Assembly (NCBI GenBank): GCA_020628645.1
Contig: JAHDES010000004.1
Span: forward strand, 124,001 to 188,000
Source of the DNA: Saprospiraceae bacterium
GTDB lineage: Bacteria; Bacteroidota; Bacteroidia; Chitinophagales; Saprospiraceae
Length of the DNA stretch: 64,000 nt
Direction of reading: 5' to 3'
Made by a program: the position numbers and the translations under genes. Below the pieces are notes generated by a model, which saw only the letters and a list, made by a program, of their open reading frames with translations, did not search any database and was not told the DNA's origin. Positions 1 to 8,130 of the stretch are shown here, in pieces (the stretch's first letter is position 1; each line of letters begins with the position of its first letter).

Positions 1-267
1 GAAGCACATCGTTTGGGATTAGTGAATCATGTGGTGGCTCAGGAAGAATTATTAGCAAAAGCTCGTGCTATTTTAGAAAAAATAGCGAGTAAAGGACCTC
101 TTGCTATCGCTAAAATCATCGCTTCTGTCAATGCTTATTTCGATCACCAACAAGATGGTTTCAATTCTGAAGTACGTTCCTTTGGAGCAACAACTGGAAC
201 CAGCGATTTTGTGGAAGGAGCAACTGCTTTTGTAGAAAAACGAAAAGCGAATTTTACAGGAAAATAA
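1..267 (+). CDS. Enoyl-CoA hydratase/isomerase family protein, C-terminal part (cut by window start)
   Basis: The reading frame is open from base 1, so the start lies before the window and only the last 88 residues are seen. The segment EAHRLGLVNHVV followed by an alanine-rich helix (residues like KGPLAIAKIIASVN) and the closing FVEGATAFVEKRKANF is the typical C-terminal end of crotonase-fold enoyl-CoA hydratases, which hydrate trans-2-enoyl-CoA in fatty-acid or amino-acid breakdown. The oxyanion-hole and catalytic glutamate regions are not in the window, so substrate and exact reaction cannot be assigned. The TTG at base 13 is an internal codon, not a start. Confidence 0.85.
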   Translation, partial: EAHRLGLVNHVVAQEELLAKARAILEKIASKGPLAIAKIIASVNAYFDHQQDGFNSEVRSFGATTGTSDFVEGATAFVEKRKANFTGK

Positions 268-279
268 TCAATTCCTTTT

Positions 280-327
280 TTAGGAATGATTCAAGAATAA
301 ATTTACATTCTTCTACTTGTTCTTTTT
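280..327 (+). repeat. 48-bp direct repeat, copy 1
   Basis: This 48-bp stretch after the hydratase stop recurs at 1812-1859 with one mismatch (T/C) that I can see. The two copies flank the symporter gene in the same orientation. The remaining spacer to base 459 holds a short inverted repeat (CATAGC 351-356 / GCTATG 360-365) and no other feature. Confidence 0.85.
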
Positions 328-459
328 TCTACTACCTTGAAAAGCCTTACCATAGCTGGGCTATGTCTACGTTTTTCGCCTTGTATAAAGTAAAAATAAC
401 TATGCATAAAAACGCAATTTATTTTTTTACCATTCCTTAATCTTAACAATCGAAAAACC

Positions 460-1815
460 ATGCCTGCGCAACGCCCTCCCCTCTCCGTCATTATTATTTA
501 TGCATTAGGTCAATTAGGTTGGTCTTTGGCTGCTTTTGGAGGATCTAATCTACTCATTTATTTTTATATGCCTCCAGAAGAAGCGGATGGCGTTGTATTT
601 CCTCCTTATATCTTTCAAGGAACAGTCTTAGGAATTTTTACGATCATTGGTTTAATTACAGCTGGAGGTCGGGTGTTTGATGCATTTACAGATCCTATGA
701 TCGCAAATTGGTCTGATCGACTTAAATCTTCTTTCGGGAAAAGAAAATTGCCCATGGCAATTGCGTTTATTCCTTTTGCATTATTTTCTTTTTTGATTTT
801 TTATCCCCCTTCAACTACTGACATTCAACTCAATAGTATTTGGCTCATAGGAAGTGTTTTCATCTTCTTTTTGAGTATGACGATTTATGTAGTACCATAC
901 ACGGCACTAATACCAGAATTAGGGCATCATCCAGATGATCGAATGAAAATTTCTACCATTATATCAGTGGCTTGGGCTATAGGATTTTTGATAGGAAATA
1001 GTTGTTATACTTTACAATCAGTTTTAGAAATAGATGGATATACTTCTACCGAAGCATTTCACGCTACTATTCTAATTTTTGCAGGGATTGCTGCACTTTT
1101 TATGCTAATTCCCATATTATTCTTAAATGAAAAGAAATACTGCCAACAAGGGGAAAGTGGTTATTCTATAATGAATGCTATCAAATCGGTATTTAACAAC
1201 CGAAATTTCTTGTACTTTTCCTTATCTGATTTTATGTATTGGTTAGCACTTACATTTATACAAATTGGGAATAGTTATTATATTACCATTTTAATGGGTT
1301 TAGATAAAAGTTATGCTACGCTTTTCATGAATATCGGTTTTTTATGTAGCTTTCTTTTTTATGTCCCGATTAATTATCTGGTAAAACGATTTGGCAAACG
1401 ACAATTAATGATTGTTGCCTTCCTTAGTTTTTGTATCACCTTTGGGATTACGTTTGCCATTAAATGGATTCCGATTCCCATTATGGTTATTTTTTATTCC
1501 TTAGCCATTCTATCTGCTCTACCGCTCGCCATATTTGGTATTATTCCTAATGCTATTATCGCTGATATTGCACATGAACAAGAAGAAAAAACAGGCGCCA
1601 ATCAATCAGGTATGTTTTATGCTGCTCGAAATTTTATGATGAAAATGGGTATTACATTCGCTAATTTAATCTTTCCTTCTTTGTTACTTTTAGGAAAAAG
1701 TGTAGATGAACCTTTGGGGGTACAGCTTTCTACACTTTGTGCCTTGGTCTTCTGTATTATGGGGTATGCCTTATTTACACAGTATAAAGAAGTTGAAGTT
1801 GTTGCTACAGATTAG
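460..1815 (+). CDS. MFS transporter, GPH-type sugar/cation symporter family
   Basis: A 451-residue polytopic protein with about 12 hydrophobic segments. It fits the glycoside-pentoside-hexuronide (melibiose permease-like, MFS_2) group: an early GGRVFDAFTDPMIANWSD segment carries the family's D-x-x-D-P motif after the second membrane span, followed by a basic loop (SSFGKRKLP). Members move sugars or related solutes with Na+ or H+ across the inner membrane; the substrate cannot be read from sequence. The ATG at 460 is the first in frame and directly precedes a short polar N-terminus. No other gene is in the same transcription unit. Its TAG stop lies inside a direct repeat shared with the upstream side of the gene. 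Confidence 0.85.
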   Translation: MPAQRPPLSVIIIYALGQLGWSLAAFGGSNLLIYFYMPPEEADGVVFPPYIFQGTVLGIFTIIGLITAGGRVFDAFTDPMIANWSDRLKSSFGKRKLPMAIAFIPFALFSFLIFYPPSTTDIQLNSIWLIGSVFIFFLSMTIYVVPYTALIPELGHHPDDRMKISTIISVAWAIGFLIGNSCYTLQSVLEIDGYTSTEAFHATILIFAGIAALFMLIPILFLNEKKYCQQGESGYSIMNAIKSVFNNRNFLYFSLSDFMYWLALTFIQIGNSYYITILMGLDKSYATLFMNIGFLCSFLFYVPINYLVKRFGKRQLMIVAFLSFCITFGITFAIKWIPIPIMVIFYSLAILSALPLAIFGIIPNAIIADIAHEQEEKTGANQSGMFYAARNFMMKMGITFANLIFPSLLLLGKSVDEPLGVQLSTLCALVFCIMGYALFTQYKEVEVVATD

Positions 1816-1859
1816 GAATGATTCAAGAATAAATTTACATTCTTCCACTTGTTCTTTTT
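1812..1859 (+). repeat. 48-bp direct repeat, copy 2
   Basis: Copy of 280-327 with one mismatch. It begins inside the last codons of the symporter gene and contains its stop codon. The rest of the spacer up to 2054 contains no gene. A lone TAGTTTTG at 1967-1974 matches the Bacteroidota -7 consensus on the plus strand but has no ORF behind it. Confidence 0.85.
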
Positions 1860-2054
1860 CTTTCTAAATTGTCTCCTTTTTTAATCGGACAAGAATGTCC
1901 AATCTACGTTTAATCGACTGTTCCTTACGAATACTCGTTTCTTCAATTATTAATCGGTTTACTTTATAGTTTTGAAGTATAAATTACCATTGCAATATTC
2001 ATAACGTCTTTTATTTTATAGTAGAAAAAGGTCAATGAAGCTATGTCAAACTCA

Positions 2055-2082
2055 AAAGCCCCTGCATTGTGCAAGGGGCTTT
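2055..2082. terminator. Bidirectional hairpin terminator between convergent genes
   Basis: AAAGCCCCT (2055-2063) pairs with AGGGGCTTT (2074-2082), a 9-bp GC-rich stem with a 10-nt loop. It lies between the convergent symporter (+) and lipoprotein (-) genes, where a shared terminator is expected. The following T-tract is short (three), so strength is uncertain. Confidence 0.7.
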
Positions 2083-2118
2083 CGTTATGTAGAGTGTTCT
2101 CGAGGTGTAAAGGTGTAT

Positions 2119-2814
2119 TTATAGAGTGTAAGATGCTATATTTAAAACTTCCATGGACATATCAATCCAAAATTGCCAACCGAAATAAGACTCTTCTTTA
2201 ATGATAAAAAACTTATCCGATTTGGTATGAATGGGCGTTGTTTCGATGGCTTTAAATTCTTTACGTTTTAAATTTTCAATACTAGAAATCCAGAATGCAT
2301 TTTGGAAGCTTTTCCATTCTAATGATTCCACATCAAAGGAATAATTGATCTTATTTTCAAACTGAAAAGGAGAATTATCTCTAGTGTATTGTTTCGATTT
2401 TACTTTTTTAAGTTTATGCCAATCTATCGTCACCTCTGTCCCCTCAATGGTTTCACTAGATCGTGCAGGTAAAACAATAATGTGTTTGGGCAATTGGGTT
2501 TCTTCTATCGTAAAATGCATAGGATGGGCTTCTATTTCTGGGTCGATTTCTCCCTCTTTTTTTCCATTGACATTTAAGAAAACAGAGGTATAATCAATAT
2601 AAATGGAGCGATCCGTTTTATTAGTTATACAAAATAAAGGAACACCTCCGAATGACCAAAAGTCGTAAGCAATAGCCAGGTCTTCATTTTCAAAAGCATA
2701 CACATCTTCTTCGTATTGTTTGACCTGTTCAGAAGTCGTTTGATACACTTGAAAAGGCGTAGCGCAAGAAGCAAATAATAGAACAAATAATGCTAAAGTG
2801 TAGATTGGTTTCAT
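2119..2814 (-). CDS. Hypothetical lipoprotein
   Basis: 231 residues beginning with a lipoprotein signal peptide: hydrophobic core LALFVLLF then the lipobox ASC, so Cys17 is the predicted lipidated residue. Mature sequence starts ATPFQVYQTTSEQVKQYEED. No membrane segment follows and I recognise no domain. The middle part (residues 50-130) looks beta-rich. It is followed on the same strand by no further gene and preceded, 133 bp upstream, by another lipoprotein gene, so the two may be functionally linked. Function unknown. Confidence 0.75.
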   Translation of the reverse strand: MKPIYTLALFVLLFASCATPFQVYQTTSEQVKQYEEDVYAFENEDLAIAYDFWSFGGVPLFCITNKTDRSIYIDYTSVFLNVNGKKEGEIDPEIEAHPMHFTIEETQLPKHIIVLPARSSETIEGTEVTIDWHKLKKVKSKQYTRDNSPFQFENKINYSFDVESLEWKSFQNAFWISSIENLKRKEFKAIETTPIHTKSDKFFIIKEESYFGWQFWIDMSMEVLNIASYTL

Positions 2815-2947
2815 ATATTTATTGGTTATTAGTGTATGTATAAATTTAGCTCACGCTTGTTCGTGAATCTTCGATTTCTATCGACTGGAAACTATTATTT
2901 CATAAAATCTAGCGTGAACAATTATATTCATTTAGCTTCCTAAACGC

Positions 2948-3619
2948 TTACAATTCTTTTGCATCTATCCCCAAACTTTCTAAGGTTTCAAAATCAAATT
3001 GACCAATGGGCAAACCTTCATGTTGTTGATAATGAGTTAACACCGATTTGTATTGTGCATTGTATGTTGTACTTGATGCAGTTTCAAATCCTTTTGTTAG
3101 TAGGCGTTCGCTAACCAGTTTTAAAACAGTAGGCGTAATTTTATGTTGACAAACCACTTCTTTCCATTCGGTATAACCACCTTCTTTGGTTATTTTTAGA
3201 GATGGTCTTGTTTCAATTACAAAATCCTTACATTGGGTCGTATCGGTTACTTCATAAATTACAATTTCTTCTTGTTCCTTTTCAATCAAGCACCACACCA
3301 AACAATCATTAGGATTGGGAGATAAGCACTTTTTGTCTGATCTTTTTTTTTCCCATTTTGAAAAAGTACCTCCTTTTTGAATTATCCGTTTTTTGATAAA
3401 TGCTTGATTGGGATTATTTCCTGTATATTTTATGTAATTGATTTCTACCTCTTCAAATTCATCTGGAATGGTACATTTTGCATAACATTGTCCGTTTTGC
3501 ATTCGTTCACCATTGTTTACTTTGGAGCTTGTAGCGGTATAATTTTTGGGCGGAAAATAAAACGTTTTACAAGCCGTAAACATACAAGATAGTAGCAAGA
3601 GTAGAATTATGTTTTTCAT
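2948..3619 (-). CDS. Lipoprotein with a possible peptidoglycan-binding-like C-terminus
   Basis: 223 residues with a lipoprotein signal (LLLLLSCMFTAC; Cys17 as lipidation site). The body contains several cysteines (for example CYAKC near residue 48 and CLVWC near 108), suggesting disulfides outside the cytoplasm. The last 55 residues (SERLLTKGFETASSTTYN..., then HYQQHEGLP and FDFETLESLGI) have the layout of a PG_binding_1 repeat: helix, Q-x-x-x-GLP turn, final T-L-x-x-LGI helix. This is inferred from pattern, not from an alignment. It may be an envelope protein that touches the cell wall. Divergent from recF. Confidence 0.7.
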   Translation of the reverse strand: MKNIILLLLLSCMFTACKTFYFPPKNYTATSSKVNNGERMQNGQCYAKCTIPDEFEEVEINYIKYTGNNPNQAFIKKRIIQKGGTFSKWEKKRSDKKCLSPNPNDCLVWCLIEKEQEEIVIYEVTDTTQCKDFVIETRPSLKITKEGGYTEWKEVVCQHKITPTVLKLVSERLLTKGFETASSTTYNAQYKSVLTHYQQHEGLPIGQFDFETLESLGIDAKEL

Positions 3620-3775
3620 TAATGTTCGTTAATCCTTGTTTTCTATTGCCTTAAATTACTACAAGAATAGCAAGATGTTCTACTTTTTTCTGTTAAAAAA
3701 TTCTTAATGCCCTTGTTATAATTTCTTAACTTTTAACGTTTTCTTAAAAATGAACTATTCCAAGCCAAATTTGAG

Positions 3776-3783
3776 TACTTTTG
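3776..3783 (+). promoter_or_regulatory. Putative -7 box of the recF promoter
   Basis: TACTTTTG matches the Bacteroidota primary-sigma -7 consensus TAnnTTTG and ends 19 nt before the proposed TTG start of recF. No clear TTTG -33 element is visible at the usual distance. Confidence 0.5.
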
Positions 3784-3802
3784 CCCAAAAGAAACGATCA
3801 TT

Positions 3803-4906
3803 TTGAAGCTCCAATTTATTAAACTCACTAATTTTAAAAATTACGAACATCAGCGTGTTGATTTTTCGCCAAACTTCAATGCTTTGGTAGGAAATAATGG
3901 AATGGGGAAAACGAACTTGCTTGATGCCATCTATTATCTGTGTATGACGAAAAGTCATTTCGGTATTTTAGATCGTTCAGTTTTGATGCGAGACAGTGAT
4001 TTTTTTCGTTTAGAGGGTCATTTTTTAGTCAGTGAAAAAAAAGAAAAAATTGTAGCCAAAGTCATCCCCAATAAACAAAAAGAATTTGAACGAAACGATG
4101 TCAAATATGATAAGTTATCGGAACATATTGGATTGATTCCAGTTGTGATGATCGCGCCAGATGACACGGCATTGGCAAAAGAAGGAAGCGAAATTCGTCG
4201 AAAATTTATGGATAATACGCTATCTCAACAAGATGGAAATTACTTATCGACGCTTCTACAATACAATAAATTGCTCAAACAACGCAATGCTGCCCTAAAA
4301 TCATTTGCGGAAACTGGACAGTTTAATTTTACGCTTTTACATGCCTATAATCAGCAAATGGCACATCCTGCAGCTGTAATTTTCAATAAACGAAAGCAAT
4401 TTTTAGAACAATTTTATCCTATTTTTCAAGCGTATCATCGTGTTATTTCTGCTGGAAAAGAAGAAGTGGATTGTCGGTACAAATCACAATTAGAAGAAGA
4501 AGATTTTTCTTCTTTATTAGAAAAAACGATTGAAAAAGACCGTATTTTACAACGTACAACCGCAGGTATTCATCGAGATGACTTGGTATTTAGTATTGCA
4601 GAAACACCTTTGAAAAAATTTGCTTCGCAAGGTCAATTAAAAACCTTTATCTTAGCCCTGAAATTGGCACAATATGAATTTCTGAGACGTACTAAAAAGA
4701 AACATCCTCTTTTGTTATTGGATGATATTTTTGATAAATTAGACCAAGAACGAGTTCATCAATTATTGACTTTAATCGTCAAAGAAGAATTTGGGCAAGT
4801 TTTCATTAGTGATACTCATCCAGAACGGCTATCTAAGTTGCTATCGGAACTAAATGTGTCGTTCAAAGCGTTCCATATTAATGAAGGGCAAGTTGTTTCT
4901 AATTAA
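3803..4906 (+). CDS. recF: DNA replication and repair protein RecF
   Basis: 367 residues, the usual RecF length. RecF is an SMC-like ATPase that helps load RecA at single-strand gaps with RecO and RecR. Seen here: N-terminal LQFIKLTNFKNYEHQRVDF, Walker A GNNGMGKTNLLD (about residues 31-42), the signature stretch KFASQGQLKTFILALKLAQ (about 272-290) and Walker B LLLLDDIFDKLD (about 302-313). I use the TTG at 3803 because the family's N-terminus begins exactly there. The gene for a DUF721 protein follows after 12 bp, a pairing common in Bacteroidota. Confidence 0.95.
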   Translation: MKLQFIKLTNFKNYEHQRVDFSPNFNALVGNNGMGKTNLLDAIYYLCMTKSHFGILDRSVLMRDSDFFRLEGHFLVSEKKEKIVAKVIPNKQKEFERNDVKYDKLSEHIGLIPVVMIAPDDTALAKEGSEIRRKFMDNTLSQQDGNYLSTLLQYNKLLKQRNAALKSFAETGQFNFTLLHAYNQQMAHPAAVIFNKRKQFLEQFYPIFQAYHRVISAGKEEVDCRYKSQLEEEDFSSLLEKTIEKDRILQRTTAGIHRDDLVFSIAETPLKKFASQGQLKTFILALKLAQYEFLRRTKKKHPLLLLDDIFDKLDQERVHQLLTLIVKEEFGQVFISDTHPERLSKLLSELNVSFKAFHINEGQVVSN

Positions 4907-4918
4907 AAAAACGATCAT

Positions 4919-5203
4919 ATGAATAAGGAAGAAAATATAAAAGACCTCCTCAAGCAGATGGTCGGTCAAATGAAGCATAAAGGCAAGCTTCATCAAAGTA
5001 AAATACGCACCTCTTGGGAACAATTGATGGGCGCAACCATTGCTTCTTATACAAGTTCAATCTCTCTACGTAAACATACCGTCTATATTTCAATCACCTC
5101 TGCTCCCCTAAGGAATGAATTGAATTATTCTAAAGATAAAATCAAAGATTTATTAAATAACGAACTGGGGGAAAACTTAATTGAAAAAGTGGTCATTCGT
5201 TAG
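4919..5203 (+). CDS. DUF721 (DciA-like) family protein
   Basis: 94 residues. The N-terminal helix (EENIKDLLKQMVGQ), the central SWEQLMGATIASYT motif and the beta segment HTVYISITSAPLRNELNY are characteristic of DUF721. DciA, the best-studied member, loads the replicative helicase DnaB in bacteria lacking DnaC. That role is plausible next to recF but is an inference. It is co-directional with recF, 12 bp downstream, so probably co-transcribed. The 28-bp gap to the convergent CHAT gene holds a short tandem CGCAGATTA-type repeat. Confidence 0.85.
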   Translation: MNKEENIKDLLKQMVGQMKHKGKLHQSKIRTSWEQLMGATIASYTSSISLRKHTVYISITSAPLRNELNYSKDKIKDLLNNELGENLIEKVVIR

Positions 5204-5231
5204 TGAATCTCCCGCAGATTACGCAGATTTT

Positions 5232-8060
5232 TTACTGTATATCAGCTATTTTCTTTCTCTTTCTTAGCAGGAATAATAGGAATAGGAATAGTCCTCCTCC
5301 CATGATCCAATACCACCAATTTGTAGTAGGAAATACTGCTTTAGCATCACCAATCACGACCAATCCCGACCAAAAATAGGGCGCCTGTTGAATACCATTA
5401 TCATTTGCTAAAAAATTGAGTTTGGCTTGGCGAAGAGCGTCATCTTTGCTGGCTCCATTTTTCAATTCCGTATAAAAATCCTGTAAAATCGTTTTGGTAG
5501 CTCCTTCGTTGACTTTCCAAAGGCTCATCAATGTACTCGGCGCACCAGCATAGGCAAAGCCACGCGCGAGGCTCATCGCCCCCTCCCCTTTTTGCAATTC
5601 TCCCAAACCTGTTTCACATGCACTTAATACCACCAAATCGGCGTTTAAGGGTAAATTATAAATCTCTGGGAGATACATTTTTTCATCTTGAAAGGCAATC
5701 CAAGGCACTTCTCCTGCCCCTGCATGCGTAGACAAATGAACAATTTTATAATCGGCAGCAGCCGTCCGAAATGGCGTAAGTTGAGCCTTCTCCTTGATTA
5801 AGGATTGTCCTTCTAAAAGAGCTTGAACAGAAGTCACCTCCGCTTCGCTAAAATTAAGGGTGGCTAAATTCATGTCCTTTGAAAAACTCACTGGAGCAAG
5901 TCCCAGATAAGATTGCGTAGCCGTAGAAGAATAAGAATTATACTGCTCCAATACTCTAGCAGAATACGCGTAGGAAATAGCTTTTTCTTGAATTAAATAG
6001 TTGGTGGTATTGCCTTCTTTGGAGCAAATGAGGCTTTCAAAAGGTAAATAATTTAATTGTCCATCTGGAATAATCAGTAATCCATTGGTGGAGATAGAAA
6101 TGTCTCCAATTAACTCTTTATACACTTCTTGTGATAATTGTAGATACCTTTGATAGTCCTTTTCTTGTTCTAATTTGGTGGGCAATAATTGTAAAATATT
6201 TTGGATAGAAGTCGTCAAGGAAGATTGAAGCTCCTTGCGTTCCAATTGGATGTTTGTACCATCTAAAACAAACCGATACCAATGCGTACTTCCTATAAAA
6301 TATTCCACTAAAGTACGATCATTTTTATGGAGTTGTGCTTGTAATTTCGATAAATCAAGGGGAACAATTTCTTGGACTTGCTCCGCATATTTGGGATAAG
6401 CTGTACGAATACTATCTTGCAATTGATACAGTTCTTGCTCCACTTCAAACAATTGCGCTTTTAATTGATTATGTAGTGAATCTTCTTTGACAGTAGCAGC
6501 TAATTCGTGTTGGATAAGGGTCTTTTGAAAATAATTTTGATAAGCAATTAATTCTTGTTCGCGTTCTAAAATAGCTTCTGGTAATCCAAATGCTTCTTTT
6601 ACGGATAATGCCCGTATGGATTCTGAGAGCAAGATGGCTTTGGAGCGTTCGGCAAGTTGAAAAGCTTGTTCTTTGTAGTGATCCTCTTGGGTGATTTTAT
6701 ACAATTGATAGGCTACATCTAGTGCTTTTTCTGTACGTTCTCGACTGAGTTCTTGGAGGTATAATTTACTGGATTCGTATTGATAGGTACTTCGTAAAGC
6801 ACGTTCTACTTCAAAAATTAATGCTCTACAGGCAAGGGCTTGGGAAAGATTGTTTTCTTGATCGCCTTGTGCTGCCATAGTTTCAAATAAACGCGCTTTC
6901 CCTTCTAAGGCTTCCAGAATAGTATTTTCGGGATAAATGTCGGTTATCTTAATCGGGAAAGTATAATTTGGAATTATAGCTTGAAATGCAGAATCGAGAT
7001 AGAGGTTCATATTTTCAAATGCTCCTTTTTCAAAGAAAAAATCTGCATAAATCAAGTAATACTTAGCTATCTGCCTCCCTTTTTTTGAAGGATTAGATTG
7101 ATGTGCTTTATTGAGTAACATTTCAATTCTTTCAGCTTGCTTTATATCTTTTTTCTCTTTTTTATAAATTTGAATCCAGATTTCGTCTAGAATAATTTGT
7201 CGCCCTTGAAGTGTTGGTAAATTATTAATCGTGAGTTGAAGTAATTCTTTTTCTATTTGTTGAGCAATTAATTTTGCTTTGTTTAAACTATCAAACTTTA
7301 CGAGTTCATGGGCATAATTTAACAACAGATAATTACGACTATCTGCTTGAATAAATTCATTCTTTAAGCCTGTTCTGTATAATTCCATAGCCTTTTCGGG
7401 ATAATTAGAATTCAAATACAATTTTCCCAAATCACCATAAAGTGCACCGATCAAATTCCATCTCTTATTGTTGATCGCGATCGCTAATTCTTCTTTAAAA
7501 TAATTTTCTGCTTTTTTCTCATCGCCTAGTCGATTATAAATATTGGCGAGATGGTGTAAAACATAAATTTCACTTTGGACTACCTTTGTTTTCAAGTCCT
7601 TAGAATATTTAGGAAAATCCTCGGTTCTTTTTATTTTTTGTTGTATAAATTGATGGGCTTTTTCTGCAATGATTTTTGCTTTTATAAAATCATTATAACC
7701 CATTTCATAGAGATACTGGAAATTTAGTAAGAAACTAGTATAGCTTATTTTTTCCTGAGGGGACAATGGTTCACGCCAAAGATTTTGCTCTATATCTTTA
7801 AAAAACAACATACTTATATTTGGCTGATCAAAAAATGACCTTGCCCACTTTTTATTGCTATTCATCCAAAGTAATAAGCTATCATTTTCTTTACAAAAAG
7901 AAAGAAATTTAACTTGTTCTAGTTCAATATTTTGATAATCTTTCTTCTTTATTAAATCTTCAATATTATTGACGAAGGTTTGATCTAAGTTTGATTGACT
8001 GTATACTTGATTTGCTGAGAAAATAAATATCAATAAAAATAAGAAATTGCAATTTTTCAT
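5232..8060 (-). CDS. Exported TPR-CHAT caspase-like protease, C-terminally membrane anchored
   Basis: 942 residues. An N-terminal signal peptide (FLFLLIFIFSANQVYSQ) is followed by TPR-like helical repeats over about residues 90-480, a coiled region (about 480-570) and a CHAT domain (about 600-905). The caspase-type dyad is intact: His779 in LSTHAGAG and Cys815 in LSACETGLGE, with the downstream LWKVNEGAT and PYFWSGLVVIGD motifs. A single transmembrane segment (about 914-935) precedes a basic tail RKRKK. With a cleaved signal peptide this places the protease domain outside the cytoplasm, facing the periplasm. CHAT proteases cleave partner proteins on a signal sensed by the TPRs; the target here is unknown. 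The next upstream gene on the strand encodes a protein of the same topology. A 17-bp hairpin sits 8 nt before the start codon. Confidence 0.9.
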   Translation of the reverse strand: MKNCNFLFLLIFIFSANQVYSQSNLDQTFVNNIEDLIKKKDYQNIELEQVKFLSFCKENDSLLLWMNSNKKWARSFFDQPNISMLFFKDIEQNLWREPLSPQEKISYTSFLLNFQYLYEMGYNDFIKAKIIAEKAHQFIQQKIKRTEDFPKYSKDLKTKVVQSEIYVLHHLANIYNRLGDEKKAENYFKEELAIAINNKRWNLIGALYGDLGKLYLNSNYPEKAMELYRTGLKNEFIQADSRNYLLLNYAHELVKFDSLNKAKLIAQQIEKELLQLTINNLPTLQGRQIILDEIWIQIYKKEKKDIKQAERIEMLLNKAHQSNPSKKGRQIAKYYLIYADFFFEKGAFENMNLYLDSAFQAIIPNYTFPIKITDIYPENTILEALEGKARLFETMAAQGDQENNLSQALACRALIFEVERALRSTYQYESSKLYLQELSRERTEKALDVAYQLYKITQEDHYKEQAFQLAERSKAILLSESIRALSVKEAFGLPEAILEREQELIAYQNYFQKTLIQHELAATVKEDSLHNQLKAQLFEVEQELYQLQDSIRTAYPKYAEQVQEIVPLDLSKLQAQLHKNDRTLVEYFIGSTHWYRFVLDGTNIQLERKELQSSLTTSIQNILQLLPTKLEQEKDYQRYLQLSQEVYKELIGDISISTNGLLIIPDGQLNYLPFESLICSKEGNTTNYLIQEKAISYAYSARVLEQYNSYSSTATQSYLGLAPVSFSKDMNLATLNFSEAEVTSVQALLEGQSLIKEKAQLTPFRTAAADYKIVHLSTHAGAGEVPWIAFQDEKMYLPEIYNLPLNADLVVLSACETGLGELQKGEGAMSLARGFAYAGAPSTLMSLWKVNEGATKTILQDFYTELKNGASKDDALRQAKLNFLANDNGIQQAPYFWSGLVVIGDAKAVFPTTNWWYWIMGGGLFLFLLFLLRKRKKIADIQ

Positions 8061-8068
8061 ATTTATAA

Positions 8069-8113
8069 TATTTTAACGCTATCAAGAATTAGTTTTTTGA
8101 TAGCGTTAAAATA
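8069..8113 (-). terminator. 17-bp perfect inverted repeat between the CHAT gene and its upstream neighbour
   Basis: TATTTTAACGCTATCAA (8069-8085) is perfectly repeated inverted at 8097-8113 with an 11-nt loop. On the minus strand it lies 17 nt after the stop of 8131-9795 and 8 nt before the ATG of the CHAT gene. It may end the first transcript, and it would also shield the CHAT ribosome-binding region in a readthrough mRNA. Confidence 0.7.
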
Positions 8114-8130
8114 CTATTATTTATCTAAAA

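Noticed and set aside
303-491. 62-codon minus-strand ORF before the symporter gene
   Set aside because: It overlaps the repeat and the symporter start, and has no recognisable signal or domain; the better-supported plus-strand gene explains the region.
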